Assembly (NCBI RefSeq): GCF_017591425.1
Contig: NW_024466599.1
Span: 57,549,501 to 57,613,500 of the forward strand
Origin: Ochotona curzoniae
Taxonomy: Eukaryota; Chordata; Mammalia; Lagomorpha; Ochotonidae
Direction of reading: 5' to 3'
Length of the DNA stretch: 64,000 nt
Numbering within the stretch: position 1 is the first letter of the stretch; each line of letters opens with the position of its first letter. This document shows positions 10,042 through 20,212 of the stretch, in pieces. A program made the position numbers and the translations under genes. The notes below the pieces were generated by a model. That model did no database searches. It was not told the origin of the DNA and worked only from the letters and a program-made list of their open reading frames with translations.

Positions 10042-10840
10042 GTTCCCTGTTTATGTCTTTTGCCCAAGTCTTAGCTGGACTTTCGTTTTTCCTATTGTTT
10101 GGTTTCTTCCATTTTTTTTTCCTATTCTGTCAATTACTTCTTCACATTGTTTTTGTTTTATTTTTTCTTCTGTAATACAGAAACATTTTAGCTTGATATA
10201 ATTCCAGTTTTCTATTTTTTGCTCTTATTGTCTGGGCTCCTAGGTCTCATCCAGTAATTCTTTGTCTTGCAGAGTTTCGCTGATGTCTCTCTCTCTCTAG
10301 TAATTTGATGGCATTAGGCCTGATTTAGATCCTTCATCCATTGAGAATTGATTGTTAAATAAAACATTTAGGTGGGGATCTTGTTTAGTACTTGTGCATG
10401 TAAAGATCAAATTTTCTCAGCATCATTCGTTGAACAGACTGTCCCTTATACACATATTGGTTTTAGCTTGCTTGTCAAAGATGAGTTGTTATAGAGGAAT
10501 GGATTGATTTCTGAGGTTTCTATACTATTGCATTAGAATATATAAATTGCAAATAGGGATAGTTTGACTTTCTCTTTTCAAGTTTGTATCCTTTTGATTA
10601 ATTTTTCTTGCCTTGAGTAACTAACACACGGCTCTGGGCAAAACCTTTCAGATCTATATTAAATAGCAAAGGTGAAACTGGGCATAATATCTGGTCCTGG
10701 ATCTTAGTGAAAATGCTTCCAACTTTTCTCCATTCAAATTTGAGGTTGGCTGTGGGTTTGGTACGTATTGCCATGATTTTGTTAAGAACTATTCCTTAGA
10801 TACCTGATTTATTTAATGTGTTTTATTATCTTGAAAGATG
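10042..10840 (-). mobile_element. Old L1 ORF2, antisense (continuation)
   Basis: 'tgtcttttgcccaagtcttagctggactt', 'tttagcttgatataattccag', 'ttgctcttattgtctgggctcc', 'ccttcatccattgagaattgattg', 'ctcagcatcattcgttgaacagactgtccct' and 'tttgaggttggctgtgggtttgg' match the reverse complement of L1 ORF2 from the C-terminus toward the RT domain. It is decayed and non-coding. Confidence 0.7.
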
Positions 10841-11006
10841 TCCTACTTCATCAAAAGTCTACATTGTGAGAAACCTACATTGAAAGTGTGTTTTCTCAAG
10901 ATTTTTATATTTCGTGTAGTAATCCTGTATTAGATGTATAGTTTCCAAATATATTGTCCTCTTCCGTTGGCAGCCTCTTCACTTTGTTATTTATTTCCTT
11001 GGTGTG
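10841..11006 (-). mobile_element. Second old L1 fragment, antisense (left part)
   Basis: 'taatcctgtattagatgtatagtttccaaatatattgtcctcttccgttggcagcctcttcactttgttatttatttccttggtgtg' is again the reverse complement of the L1 ORF2 C-terminal region. It re-covers sequence already passed at about 10.05-10.25 kb, so this is a separate L1 or a duplicated segment. Confidence 0.6.
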
Positions 11007-11343
11007 AAAAGGCTTGCTAGTGGGCCCGGTGCGATGGCTCAGTGGTTAAGGTCCTCGCCTTGCACGCCCAGGATCCCATATGGGCGCAGGTTCTAATCCC
11101 GGCAGCCCCACTTTCCATCCAGCTCTCTGCCTGTGACCCGGGAAAGCAGTCGAGGATGGCCCAAAGCTTTGGGACCCTGCACCCACGTGGGAGACCCGGA
11201 AGAGGCTCCTGGCTTCGGATCGGCATAGTTTTGGCCCGTTGCGCTCACTTGGGGAGTGAATCATCGGACGGAAGATCTTCCTCTCTGTATATCTGCCTTT
11301 CCAATAAAAATAAAATAAATCGTAAAAAAAAAAAGCTTGCTAG
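11007..11343 (+). repeat. Young C-SINE, sense, with target duplication
   Basis: SINE at 11,021-11,329: A box in 'atggctcagtggttaagg', B box 'ggttctaatcc', and 'gaagatcttcctctctg' followed directly by 'tatatctgcc', so the usual second 'tctctcctctctg' block is missing. It is flanked by 14-bp repeats (aaaaggcttgctag at 11,007-11,020; aaaaagcttgctag at 11,330-11,343) with one mismatch. Confidence 0.93.
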
Positions 11344-11480
11344 CTTGATAGAATACAATTTTTCTATTTTTGCTTTTATCTTCCATGCTCCTGGTGAGTT
11401 ACTCAAGAAGTCTCTCCCTATGAAAAGTCTTCCAGTACTCCCCCTGCTTTATACTCTAATAATTCAATGATTTTATTCCT
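11344..11480 (-). mobile_element. Second old L1 fragment, antisense (right part)
   Basis: It continues across the SINE: 'cttgatagaatacaatttttctatttttgcttttatcttccatgctcctggtgagtta' follows the L1 antisense pattern. The right edge is uncertain. Confidence 0.55.
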
Positions 11481-12119
11481 GATCTTCAGATATTCAAACT
11501 TTTATAAAATGCATTATTATTACTATTATATTCCATTACATGATTTTGTAGATAAAGAAACTTCCTCTTCCCTTTGCTCACTCTCCATGCCCCAACAACA
11601 CCATTTTTCTAAAATTATTATGATAGCATACTGCTTCAACAACAGGTACAAGAGAAACCTTCTACTATTTAAGTAGGTATAGACAATTGTAGAAAATCTA
11701 GTATTATAGTGTCAAGCCATATTTAACAGTTTCATTGGGAGTCTACCTTTTATCCTGGAGTAGAGACACATACTGCAACACATCTTCATTTCCAGAATGT
11801 TCATCTTCATTATGCAGTACATAATATACCTATTATATATGTACATATGTATAACATATGTATATATATACATACATGTTTACCTAAATAGTTATTTGTT
11901 TTGTATTTTGCACGAACATTGCCTTATATGATCGAGAACATATGACAATTTTCTTTTGGGATTGGTTTTCATTTCTGAGCCATTTTGTTGGGACCATGTT
12001 CTTGCAGAAGGTAAATTTTTATTTTAATGATTGAGTAGTACACATTGCACATTGAAAAGTTGATTGTTACAACAAGGATACATGGATTTAAATGGAAAAA
12101 AAAAACTAAAACCGCTGAA
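11481..12119. other. Unassigned AT-rich DNA
   Basis: No gene is seen. A tract of alternating atgtatata-type sequence lies at about 11,830-11,880. Confidence 0.45.
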
Positions 12120-12440
12120 ATCATGGCTGCTGCTGTGATATGGCATTTTAAGCCTCCACTTGTGGTGTTGGCATCTCACGAAAGCACCAGTTCAAGTCCC
12201 AGCTATTTCACCTTTGATCCAGCTCCCTAATAATGCGTCCATAATTGCAGCAGAAGACAGCCTGAGTACTTGGCATCCTGTACCCACGTGTGTGAGCTCT
12301 GGGCTGTTGGTTTTGGATCTTTGCAGTTCTAGCTATAGCAGCCATATGGGATAGGAACCAGCAGATGGAAGATTTCTCTTTATCTCTACCTCTCTCTGTG
12401 CCTTTAGTTCTGCTTTTAAAAAACAAATATTTTCCAAAAA
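12120..12440 (+). repeat. Old C-SINE, sense
   Basis: 'gctgctgctgtgatatggcattttaagcc' (head), 'agttcaagtcccagc' (B-box half), 'gatccagctccctaataatgcgtcc', 'cttggcatcctgtacccacgtg', 'accagcagatggaagatttctc' and an A-rich end. This is an old subfamily with high divergence. Several short open frames here on both strands are only SINE sequence. Confidence 0.8.
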
Positions 12441-13999
12441 AATCATTGAAAGTGAAATATATGATAGTTAATAATATAAATTTGAGAGTATGCTATCAAA
12501 AAGTGTATATCCTGAAAAATATTACAATAATTAGCTTTACAATGAGATGGAAGAGGAAAATTTCATTCAATTGGTGTTATTATACAACAATGTATCTCCA
12601 TAGCTTTTGTGGAGATATGTATGGCTCATGACTTGCCACCTTTCCAACTAGTAATGAAAATCATTGGAAGAGCTTTCGAAAAGATGGCACATTACATTTT
12701 TACTTTCTATTTGTAAGAACAACCTCAATCTATTGAGGTTCAGTATTTTTCAGATAGGATTTTGTTTGCTACAGCAAAACAAAACAAAACAAAAAATGGA
12801 TTTTTGTAGGTTATTCCTTTATTTGCACAAAGATATCTTTTTTTGTAATACTATTTATCACTTTATCAGGGAAAGTAAAAATTATATTAGTGCTAAAAGT
12901 CCAGGAATTTCATCTGTATGCTTGTCTGTCCAGTGCCAAGACAAGGGAACAAGTGGAATTACTGAGTTCTGTTACTTCATTTCATCAAAATAATGATATG
13001 CTCTGTGACCCAGTAACACAACAATTTTCACTTAAATATATCTGTCCACAATACTGGGAAAAGGTTATAGAATAACACTTCAGAGTTTAATGGAGAAAAT
13101 TTGTTTAAATCATCTAGCATTTAGTTCTTAATTTTTCTTCATATTCTTTTGAAAAAAATAACTTGTTGAACAAAGGAAAAATTTTTTCTTTGTTTCTTGG
13201 TTTTTCTGTTTTGTTGCTGTTGTTTTAAAGCAGTAATTTCCTTCTGCACCTGAAAGGTGGCTCAGTTAGGGACCTAAGTTAGGATTCAGCCTGACAGTGA
13301 TGCAGTGATCCTTTCCAAATCACACTGTAGATGTTAAGCCACCATATGTCATCACAGATGGCATACTAGCGGGAGGGAGATGTGATATTTTGGATGACAA
13401 AACAGAGTCAAAAATGCTTTAAAAGGTTAACAAGAGGGTCATGAAATGTAATTCAACATGATTACATATGAAACATTTAGATTTGTTCTTCAAAAAGTAA
13501 CTATTCAGGATGGAAACAGTTTATCCGAAAGGTTTTGATAGGAAGGGTCAACTTTTCTTTTACAAAACACAAATTAAATTTAAAGCAATAAAACATGCAC
13601 AAAATGACAGTAAGTTCAAAGTGTCTAGTGAAAGTTACATGTCTGTTTCTCTTTGCTCCAATGGTCTTATAAGACAATAATAAACACATAGATATAAATG
13701 ATACAAGAGTTAGAGTATGTGTATATGAGAAATTACAAAGATCTTATGAACAAAATTGGTCTAAGAAGTTAGAGAGCAGTATCCACAAGCAGTAACTGCT
13801 TTAGATGAGCTGGCTATTTTGAATTTATCTAGCAGAATTAAAAAAGTTTATACAAAGGTATTGAGCAGAAGGGTAGGAATAAAAAAGGTGTTTTGAGAGG
13901 ATAAATACTGAATTACTCTGCCAGTTGCAGCACCACATCCTTACTTCCTGCCGCCATTTTCCTACCAATTTTCCAGTGAAACAAAAGAGGGCCATGACA
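12441..13999. other. Unassigned DNA
   Basis: I can support no gene. Open frames of 60-109 codons (for example 12,664-12,993, +) lack family resemblance or plausible splice context. A stretch near 13,245-13,350 faintly recalls an eroded SINE but is not convincing. Confidence 0.45.
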
Positions 14000-14327
14000 T
14001 TTTCTTTTTGTAAATCTGTTTATTTGAAAACGGCAGTTACAAACAGAGGGGAAAACAGAGAGATATTCCATCTGCTGGTTCATTCCAATATGATGGCCAG
14101 GGATGGGTCAGACCAAAGCCAGGAGCCAGTAACTTCATCCAGGTCTCCCACAAAAGTGGGTGAAGACCAGATACTCTTGCCAACTTCCACTGCTTTTTCC
14201 TGGTCATTATCAAGAAGTAAGACAGGAAGAGGAACAAAACGTATACTAACAGGTGCCCATGGGTGGATGCTGGCATCCCTGGCAAAGGCTTTATTTGCTG
14301 GTCTTCAATGCTGGCCCCATGGACCAC
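14000..14327 (-). repeat. Old C-SINE, antisense
   Basis: A reversed SINE with 'tttgtaaatctgtttatttg', 'ccatctgctggttcattcc', 'accaaagccaggagccagtaacttcatccaggtctccca', 'ggtgcccatgggtggatgctggc' and a degraded head near 14,320. It is old and diverged. Frames on both strands within it are not genes. Confidence 0.75.
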
Positions 14328-15780
14328 AACATTTTTATACCATACATGGATAATTAAGACCTACAATTCACAAACAATAATGTATCCTATTAAAAAGAAA
14401 ACAGACTTTTCTCATCAGTTTCAGAGATCTGAGGGTTGGGCTGTACTCTGCAGTCAAGAGACTTAACCAGGTAACTATAACAAGTGACCCCACCACAAAC
14501 TGAATATACTGAATTATGCAGTAAATATTACGAGCATCATTTGGATTATCATGAGAAAAATGGGGTGAGAAGGATACTGGAGGCCTGTATTGGTGTGGAG
14601 GTTCAACTTTACCATAAGCAGCACCATGCTTAGAAAAATAAACATCAGAGAGTACCAGGATGCACAAAAAAAGAAACAAGCAAACACAAAAAAGTAATGA
14701 TGGGAAGCCACCCCAGGGAGAAGTGCTGGTCTGTCTGCTGGACAGAGGAGAACAGCCCAGAGCTGAAGTGCTTTCCAGTATGAGTAAACAACAACAACAA
14801 CAACAAAAAAAAAAAAAAAACAGAAAAGTGGGAAAATGGGAAATCTTGCTGCCTAAAATTAATGCACAGGTAGAAATAAAATAGTAAAAGTTGTTTGAAA
14901 AGGAAACCAAAAAATAAAAAAAAAGAAGGCTTTAAGAGGATAATGACTACAGTCTGCTTTTTTGGAAACAGCTTTATGTGAAAACCATCTGAGTAGGAAT
15001 GATTCATTAGGTCAACAGGCTTACATCTAAAGAAGGCCTCCATAACATCTAGAACTGAAAGGCATACTCTATCTGCCAATAATTGGTGTGAAAAAGAAAG
15101 AAGTGATGTGAGATGGGCTTTAGGACTCAAGGAGAAAATGTTTAGAGAAGAAATATCCCTAGAGCAGCAACCAACACTCCTGAGAAAGCTGAACACATAA
15201 ATGCAGTTATGTTTGAAAGCAGTGTCATTTAAGTAATTTCTAATAATCATTGAGGACTGCAAATTGTGAGAACTGATCTTATCATGATATTTCTGAATAT
15301 TACCAGCCTTACATACCTATAATCATCAAGGGAATTGTTTTTTAAATCATAAGATATCAAAATGGCCCACTTTTGTGGGAAAAAAAATGAAGTACAACTG
15401 CTGTAGAAAGCTTTCTACTCCTACACAGATATTCCCAGGGTAGAGTTTGGTAGTGTTCAAAGATGAAATCTCTGCTTTTGACTTTGAAATGAATATTTCT
15501 TGCTTCAAACCTGATACAATTTCTGAGGAAACATGGTGAAATTCCCCAATCATGGGAGTGTTTTGAAAAATAATCTTGTGAAGAAGATAATATAGGTGAA
15601 TAAATGGTTATTCTAATAATAAATAAAATCATGCAAATTCAAAATTACATGGTCTTTTAGTTTAAAATCTAATAATGTGTTATTAGGAAACATAGAAAAT
15701 ACTTATGTGTATTTCAGGCTAAAATAATCAAGGAAAACATATGAATCCCAAATCCATGATTAAGATAAAAACTATGAGTA
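14328..15780. other. Unassigned DNA with a CAA/poly-A simple repeat
   Basis: I recognise no repeat family. A (CAA)n run passes into poly-A at about 14,787-14,820. Minus-strand frames of 180 codons (14,368-14,910) and 205 codons (14,645-15,262) are open but rich in Phe/Leu from the poly-A tract and match no family I know. Confidence 0.4.
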
Positions 15781-16860
15781 CCACAGTTCTGCTTCAAGAA
15801 ATGGCAGGTTAGCTAATAACCATATTAATACCTCTACAAATAAACTTTTAAAGCCCTGCCAAAGATTGAACTCAGCATTTCCAGGCATTGGAAACTTGCT
15901 CAAAGCAGGCAGACAGTGGAGGGTGTTTGATATCTAAATGAGATAGACGATACTGACTGTGGGTTGTGTTGTGTAGCCCTTCTCCAGGAGATACTCTTCA
16001 AGCAATGTGGTTTGTTGTGGAAAAAAATCAGACATGTGCTTGCTGCCTACTTGCTCAATGAAATACAGGACAGTATTGGAATACCCAGAGGGGAAAAAAA
16101 TTACATATCAGAAACTATTTAGCTAAACTTTACTGAAAGACTTATACATGCAAAAGATATATACCAAAATTTCCAGATGAATAAAAATCCCTAGACTCTG
16201 AATACTAAAAAATGTCTGCAGAGTACAGAGAAATACTTCAGATCTATTCCACCAAAGTTCACTGTTGAGTAGGTTAAAAAACAAAAATTATTCACAGAAA
16301 ATAGGAAAATCAAGAATTTTTATAACTTCATATTCCTAATGGCAAGTACCTATTAAAAAGTATTAGAAATTCAGACAAAAATGTGTGAAACCGATTCAGA
16401 GGTGACCAAGATTGAAGAATTAGCAAGGGGAGTTTAACAAATGCTGTCATCAAGATATTCGAGAACTCAGAAGAACGAATAAATCAATCAGATAGCCAAG
16501 CAAAAATGAAAGCATAATTTTCACCATATGGAATTTGAAATTTATACTTTATAAAATTTAAAAGTAAAGCTTACTGTATTTAAACTGAATATTGAAATTA
16601 GCAAATGCATACACCATTAAGTACATGCAGAAAAATAATTTTTACTCAACCTGATGGATAAAGAAAATGCGGTACAGGGACCTGTGGTGTGGCATGTGGA
16701 ACGTTTTACGTAGGGAAGCACTTAGCCTGGACATTAAAGTAAATTAAAATATTGTCAGAAACAAACAAGAAAAGGAAGAAGACTGGAGAGAAATAGGGAA
16801 ATAACATTATGTTTGTAGACCTGTATTGACAAATTATAACAAAAAAAAAAAAACTGTTCT
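15781..16860. other. Unassigned, possibly old LINE-derived
   Basis: The A-rich sense strand with many 'agaac/aaagc' words around 16,390-16,500 ('aagattgaagaattagcaagggg', 'agaactcagaagaacgaataaatc') looks like the non-coding relic of an L1 or HAL1 5' region. I cannot align it to anything specific. Confidence 0.25.
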
Positions 16861-16888
16861 CTTTCTATTAGTAAAAATGAAAAGAAGT

Positions 16889-17337
16889 TATCGGGGTCCC
16901 TCGTCCCGTGAGCAAGACCCCAATACGGTAAAGACTTTTTGAAAAGTTTATTTCTTAAGACTTCAAGGGTAGCAGCAAAGAAAAAACAGTTACAGCAGTT
17001 GTAAGATTTATTGCAGCAAAGTGAAAGCAGCTACAGCCTAGCGCTAGCGATAGCAGCTACAACACAGCCTTGAAGAGATAGCCTTAGCTCTAGCGGAGCG
17101 CCTTGGAGAATCTCCTCATTTAACTATGTTTTACCCAGACCTTTTTACATTACACAAACCAATCTCTACACATCTCCTCACATCATGCGGTAAGCACACC
17201 AATCATGACTTAGGTCACATAGCTTGCCTGCGTGCTCAGCCCAATCCTCAGTAACTTCCCAAAACCTGTTTACCACCTTTGTGCCATGAAGCAAGATCAA
17301 CAAGTGCCATCTTTGAGGCGCGGCTCCGCTCTCCACA
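16889..17337 (-). mobile_element. Solo LTR of an endogenous retrovirus, antisense
   Basis: Read on the minus strand, the element starts tgtggagagcggagcc and ends near ggaccccgata, about 449 bp. It has two polyadenylation-type signals (AATAAA complement at 17,007-17,012 and another near 16,948) and a GC-rich R/U5-like end. No gag, pol or env lies beside it, so it is a solo LTR left by LTR-LTR recombination. A short imperfect duplication flanks it (gaagt at 16,884-16,888; gaaat at 17,338-17,342). The class looks ERVK/IAP-like from length and termini, but that is an inference. Confidence 0.7.
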
Positions 17338-17642
17338 GAAATAGAGACATTTTGGAGACAGTACATGAAGACGAAAATCAGTGGTTTAGATTAAATTAAA
17401 TTTGCTATGTATTGCTGGGTCTTGTTTATCTCTACTAACATTTGTCTATTTGTTCAATTAACTAATCTTTATAAATTTGCATTTTTTGCTTTCATTACTT
17501 TGAATCTGTGTTTATACATTTTGAGTCTATATTATTAGATATAAAAGTATATTTATCAAATATTGTGAGTGAATTGAGTCTTTCAGCTTTAATAAATATA
17601 ACTCTTTTTTTAAAAAACTACTTATTGTGAATTGATAAGTAT
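17338..17642. other. Unassigned AT-rich DNA
   Basis: No gene or confident repeat is visible. It lies between the solo LTR and a SINE. Confidence 0.45.
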
Positions 17643-17952
17643 TTTTTTAAAAGATTTATTTATTTTTATTGGAAAGGCAGATATACAGAGAGGAGGAGCT
17701 TCCGTCCGATGATTCACTCCCTATGCAGCCACAACGGCTGAAGCTGAGCCAATCTGAAGCCAGGATTTTCTTCCAAGTTTCCCACACGGGTGCAGGATCC
17801 CAAAGATCCTGGCCATCCTAGACTGCTTTCCCAGGCCACAAGCAGGGAACTGGATGGGAAATGTAACCCCCCAGGATTAGAACTGGTGCCCATATGGGAT
17901 CCTGAAGCATTCAAGGTGAGGACTTTAACCATTACTCTATCATGCTGGGCCC
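17643..17952 (-). repeat. C-SINE, antisense
   Basis: A reversed SINE: 'aagatttatttatttttattggaaaggcagatatacagagaggagg', 'gccaatctgaagccagg', 'ggtgcaggatcccaaag', 'ggccacaagcagggaactggatggga', ending 'catgctgggccc'. Part of the 'tctctcctctctg' block is missing. Intermediate age. Confidence 0.9.
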
Positions 17953-18180
17953 TGACAAATATTGTATAAATAGATATTTTCTGTGAAATATGTGACAATA
18001 TAAAGTCATTTAAAAAAACTTCAATTGAATTGAAATATAGAATAGTAAAAGAAAAAAAAAAGTAAGGTACAAAACCCGAAGAAATAGTGTACTCTGACTA
18101 TAACAGACATTTGCATAGTGAATTTGAGGATAAAAGATTCTGTGTCTCTGTTTATCTCTCCCTTTCAATTACATTTTTTT

Positions 18181-18250
18181 AAAGTAAAATAAACAACAGA
18201 AGGAATGCGCTAATAGACTAAAATAATAAAAACTAAACAAATCAAAAGAG
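18181..18250. repeat. Left copy of a 70-bp direct repeat flanking the unnamed element
   Basis: This 70-bp block (starting aaagtaaaataaacaacag) recurs at 19,827-19,896 with about five differences plus a small gap. The two copies sit exactly at the ends of the A-tailed repeat at 18,251-19,826. It may be an unusually long target-site duplication or a pre-existing duplication. Confidence 0.85.
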
Positions 18251-19826
18251 TAGGGCTGGCTCATAGACTCCCTTGCATGCGCGAAACCTGGCATTGGGAG
18301 GGGTTCTGATGGAAGATCCTGGGCAACTCCTCTGAAGGACACAGACCTGGCAGGTAAGCACAAGAAGCAGGATAGAAAACAGCCCAGAACAGGCCATGAA
18401 AAGTTTTCCACTGGCATATATTTGGCATGGCTCGGGGACAGACCAGGCTGAATCAGTTCACATCATCAACTGGCTAATTCGAGCACCAGAACATAGTGTG
18501 GGTCAAGCCATGTTCGGTCGCAACAAAAACCAGTGCACAATACAGAATGCCAAGTGAGATTACCTGTACCAGATGTGACCGCAGCGCCCAACCAGCATAT
18601 GTGAGAACCAGGAAGGGTGGGGACAAAGCTGGCAGGGGGAACGTGGGGAGGTTCCCTTGCTGGGAGGTTCCCTTACTCCCACTGAAGAGCGTGAGTTGGG
18701 ATGGGGGCAGACCAGACTAGGCAGGGCTACAACACCTATGGGCCTCATGTGGACTAAATCAGGGAAAAGCCAGCATGGGCTGATTGTTCCTACTGGTGCA
18801 AAGTACAATTAGAGTGGGTGAGGGTTGTTGGGGCTTAGCCACAGCATTAGCTGGCAGAAGCTGGCCCTGGGGGCTAGTTCTGTCAAGTTAAACCACAGAA
18901 CCACCTGAAGGGCATGAAAACTAGGACAGGGGCTAGGGTGGTTAGATAGAGAGACACCCAACAACATCCATGAGGGCTGGATAGTTGAGCTTGTTAGATG
19001 GGACTAGGCTTTAATACACATTGACATGTATGAGAGCCGAATGGGGTGCAGGACAAACTGGACTAGTCTGCTACACATACTGGCAAACCAGGGTAGGGGG
19101 TGGGCCTGGTGGGGGTTATTGTGGTTGCTCCAACTGGGCTGCAGCTCCCACTGGTTTATGTGAGGGCCAAGTGTGTGCTGGGCAGAATCAGGCTGGACTG
19201 CAACACTCATTGGTTCCAGTGGAGGACAGGGTTAGGAGCAGGGCCAACCCAGCAATTGCAACCACCAGCTGATGGGGGCGATGGACTATGCCGGGCCCTG
19301 TACTTGCTAATATATACAAGAATCTGGTCTGGGAACACCTTAGACAAAGTTTCTTTGGGGTCCCCCCAATTGAACTACCAGACTTAGAACCCTAACCATG
19401 AAAAGACAGAGGACAGAACAAGTCAATCAACCACCTCAGCTATATGTTGGCAGCGAAATACTGGGCAAACGGAGACTCTATGATGGATTATGTCTATCAG
19501 TGGATTCTTCAACGACCTCATAGTGCTTGCAGCAGAGAGATTGGCAGCGATTCATAACTGTTGAACTATCAAAACCACTTGAGCAAGACCCTCAGAGCAT
19601 GCCCCACATCAGGGACCTGGGGTGGGTGGGAGACTGGGTGGGGCTTCTCCCTTAAAATCCCCCTTTACCTCAGATATATGAAGGAAATTATATGGAATTG
19701 ATGGTCTTACCCATTTTCCTGTAGCCCTTGAACCTTTTTTACCCTAATTAACTATGTAAAGATTGTCAAATATAATAAAAAATGGAAAAAAATAAATATA
19801 TTCAATATTTAAAAAAACAAAAAGAT
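18251..19826 (+). mobile_element. Unnamed A-tailed non-coding interspersed repeat, copy 1 (fullest)
   Basis: About 1.58 kb with a GC content clearly above its surroundings, built of degenerate modules of about 100 bp. These share words such as 'cccactggtttatgtgagggcc', 'gggcagaatcaggctggact' and 'caacactcattggttcc'. It ends with 'gttgaactatcaaaaccacttgagcaagaccctcagagcatgcc', 'gggacctggggtgggtggg', 'cctgtagcccttgaacc' and an A-rich tail. A second copy lies at 20,213-21,245 and a third, 3'-end-only copy at 47,576-47,925. There is no open frame with family resemblance. The 3'-biased truncation and tail suggest L1-type retroposition, or that this is the 3' UTR of an L1 lineage. I cannot name the family. 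Confidence 0.75.
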
Positions 19827-19896
19827 AAAGTAAAACAAACAACAGAAGGAATGTACTAATAGACTAAAATAAAAAGAACTAAACAAACCAAAAGAG
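19827..19896. repeat. Right copy of the 70-bp direct repeat
   Basis: Partner of 18,181-18,250. Differences include T/C changes, a CG-to-TA change consistent with CpG decay, and a small shift within the A run. Confidence 0.85.
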
Positions 19897-20084
19897 AACA
19901 TTAATCTAAAAGAACACAAGAAAGAAATGCTAGGTAAGAGTACTGAAAAACAGAAATCAAAGAATCAATGAGTAGATCTCAATACAACAATTATATTTAT
20001 CTTTATAAATAATAAATGCGATTAGGACACAATTAAAAAGCAAAAAAGTAGCTAGAGGCCAGAAAAATGTATGTTATTGGCGAA

Positions 20085-20212
20085 CTTCTTGGAGTTGACA
20101 CCAACTTCCATCAGAATCTGAAATGGAATGACCTGAGAAAGCAGTAGAGAACAGCCCAAAATCTTGGGACCCTGCACCCAAGTGGGAGACCCAGAGGAGT
20201 GAACCAGTGACT
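20085..20212 (+). repeat. C-SINE fragment joined to the unnamed repeat
   Basis: 'gacctgagaaagcagtagagaacagcccaaaatcttgggaccctgcacccaagtgggagaccca' is the middle of a SINE. It jumps to 'gaggagtgaaccag' (the near-3' SINE block, with about 50 bp missing) and then runs at about 20,213 into the interior of the unnamed repeat. The left limit is approximate. Confidence 0.65.

Noticed and set aside
14645..15262. 205-codon minus-strand frame with hydrophobic segments
   Set aside because: Phe/Leu richness comes from A-rich plus-strand sequence including poly-A. No family match and no splice or promoter context.
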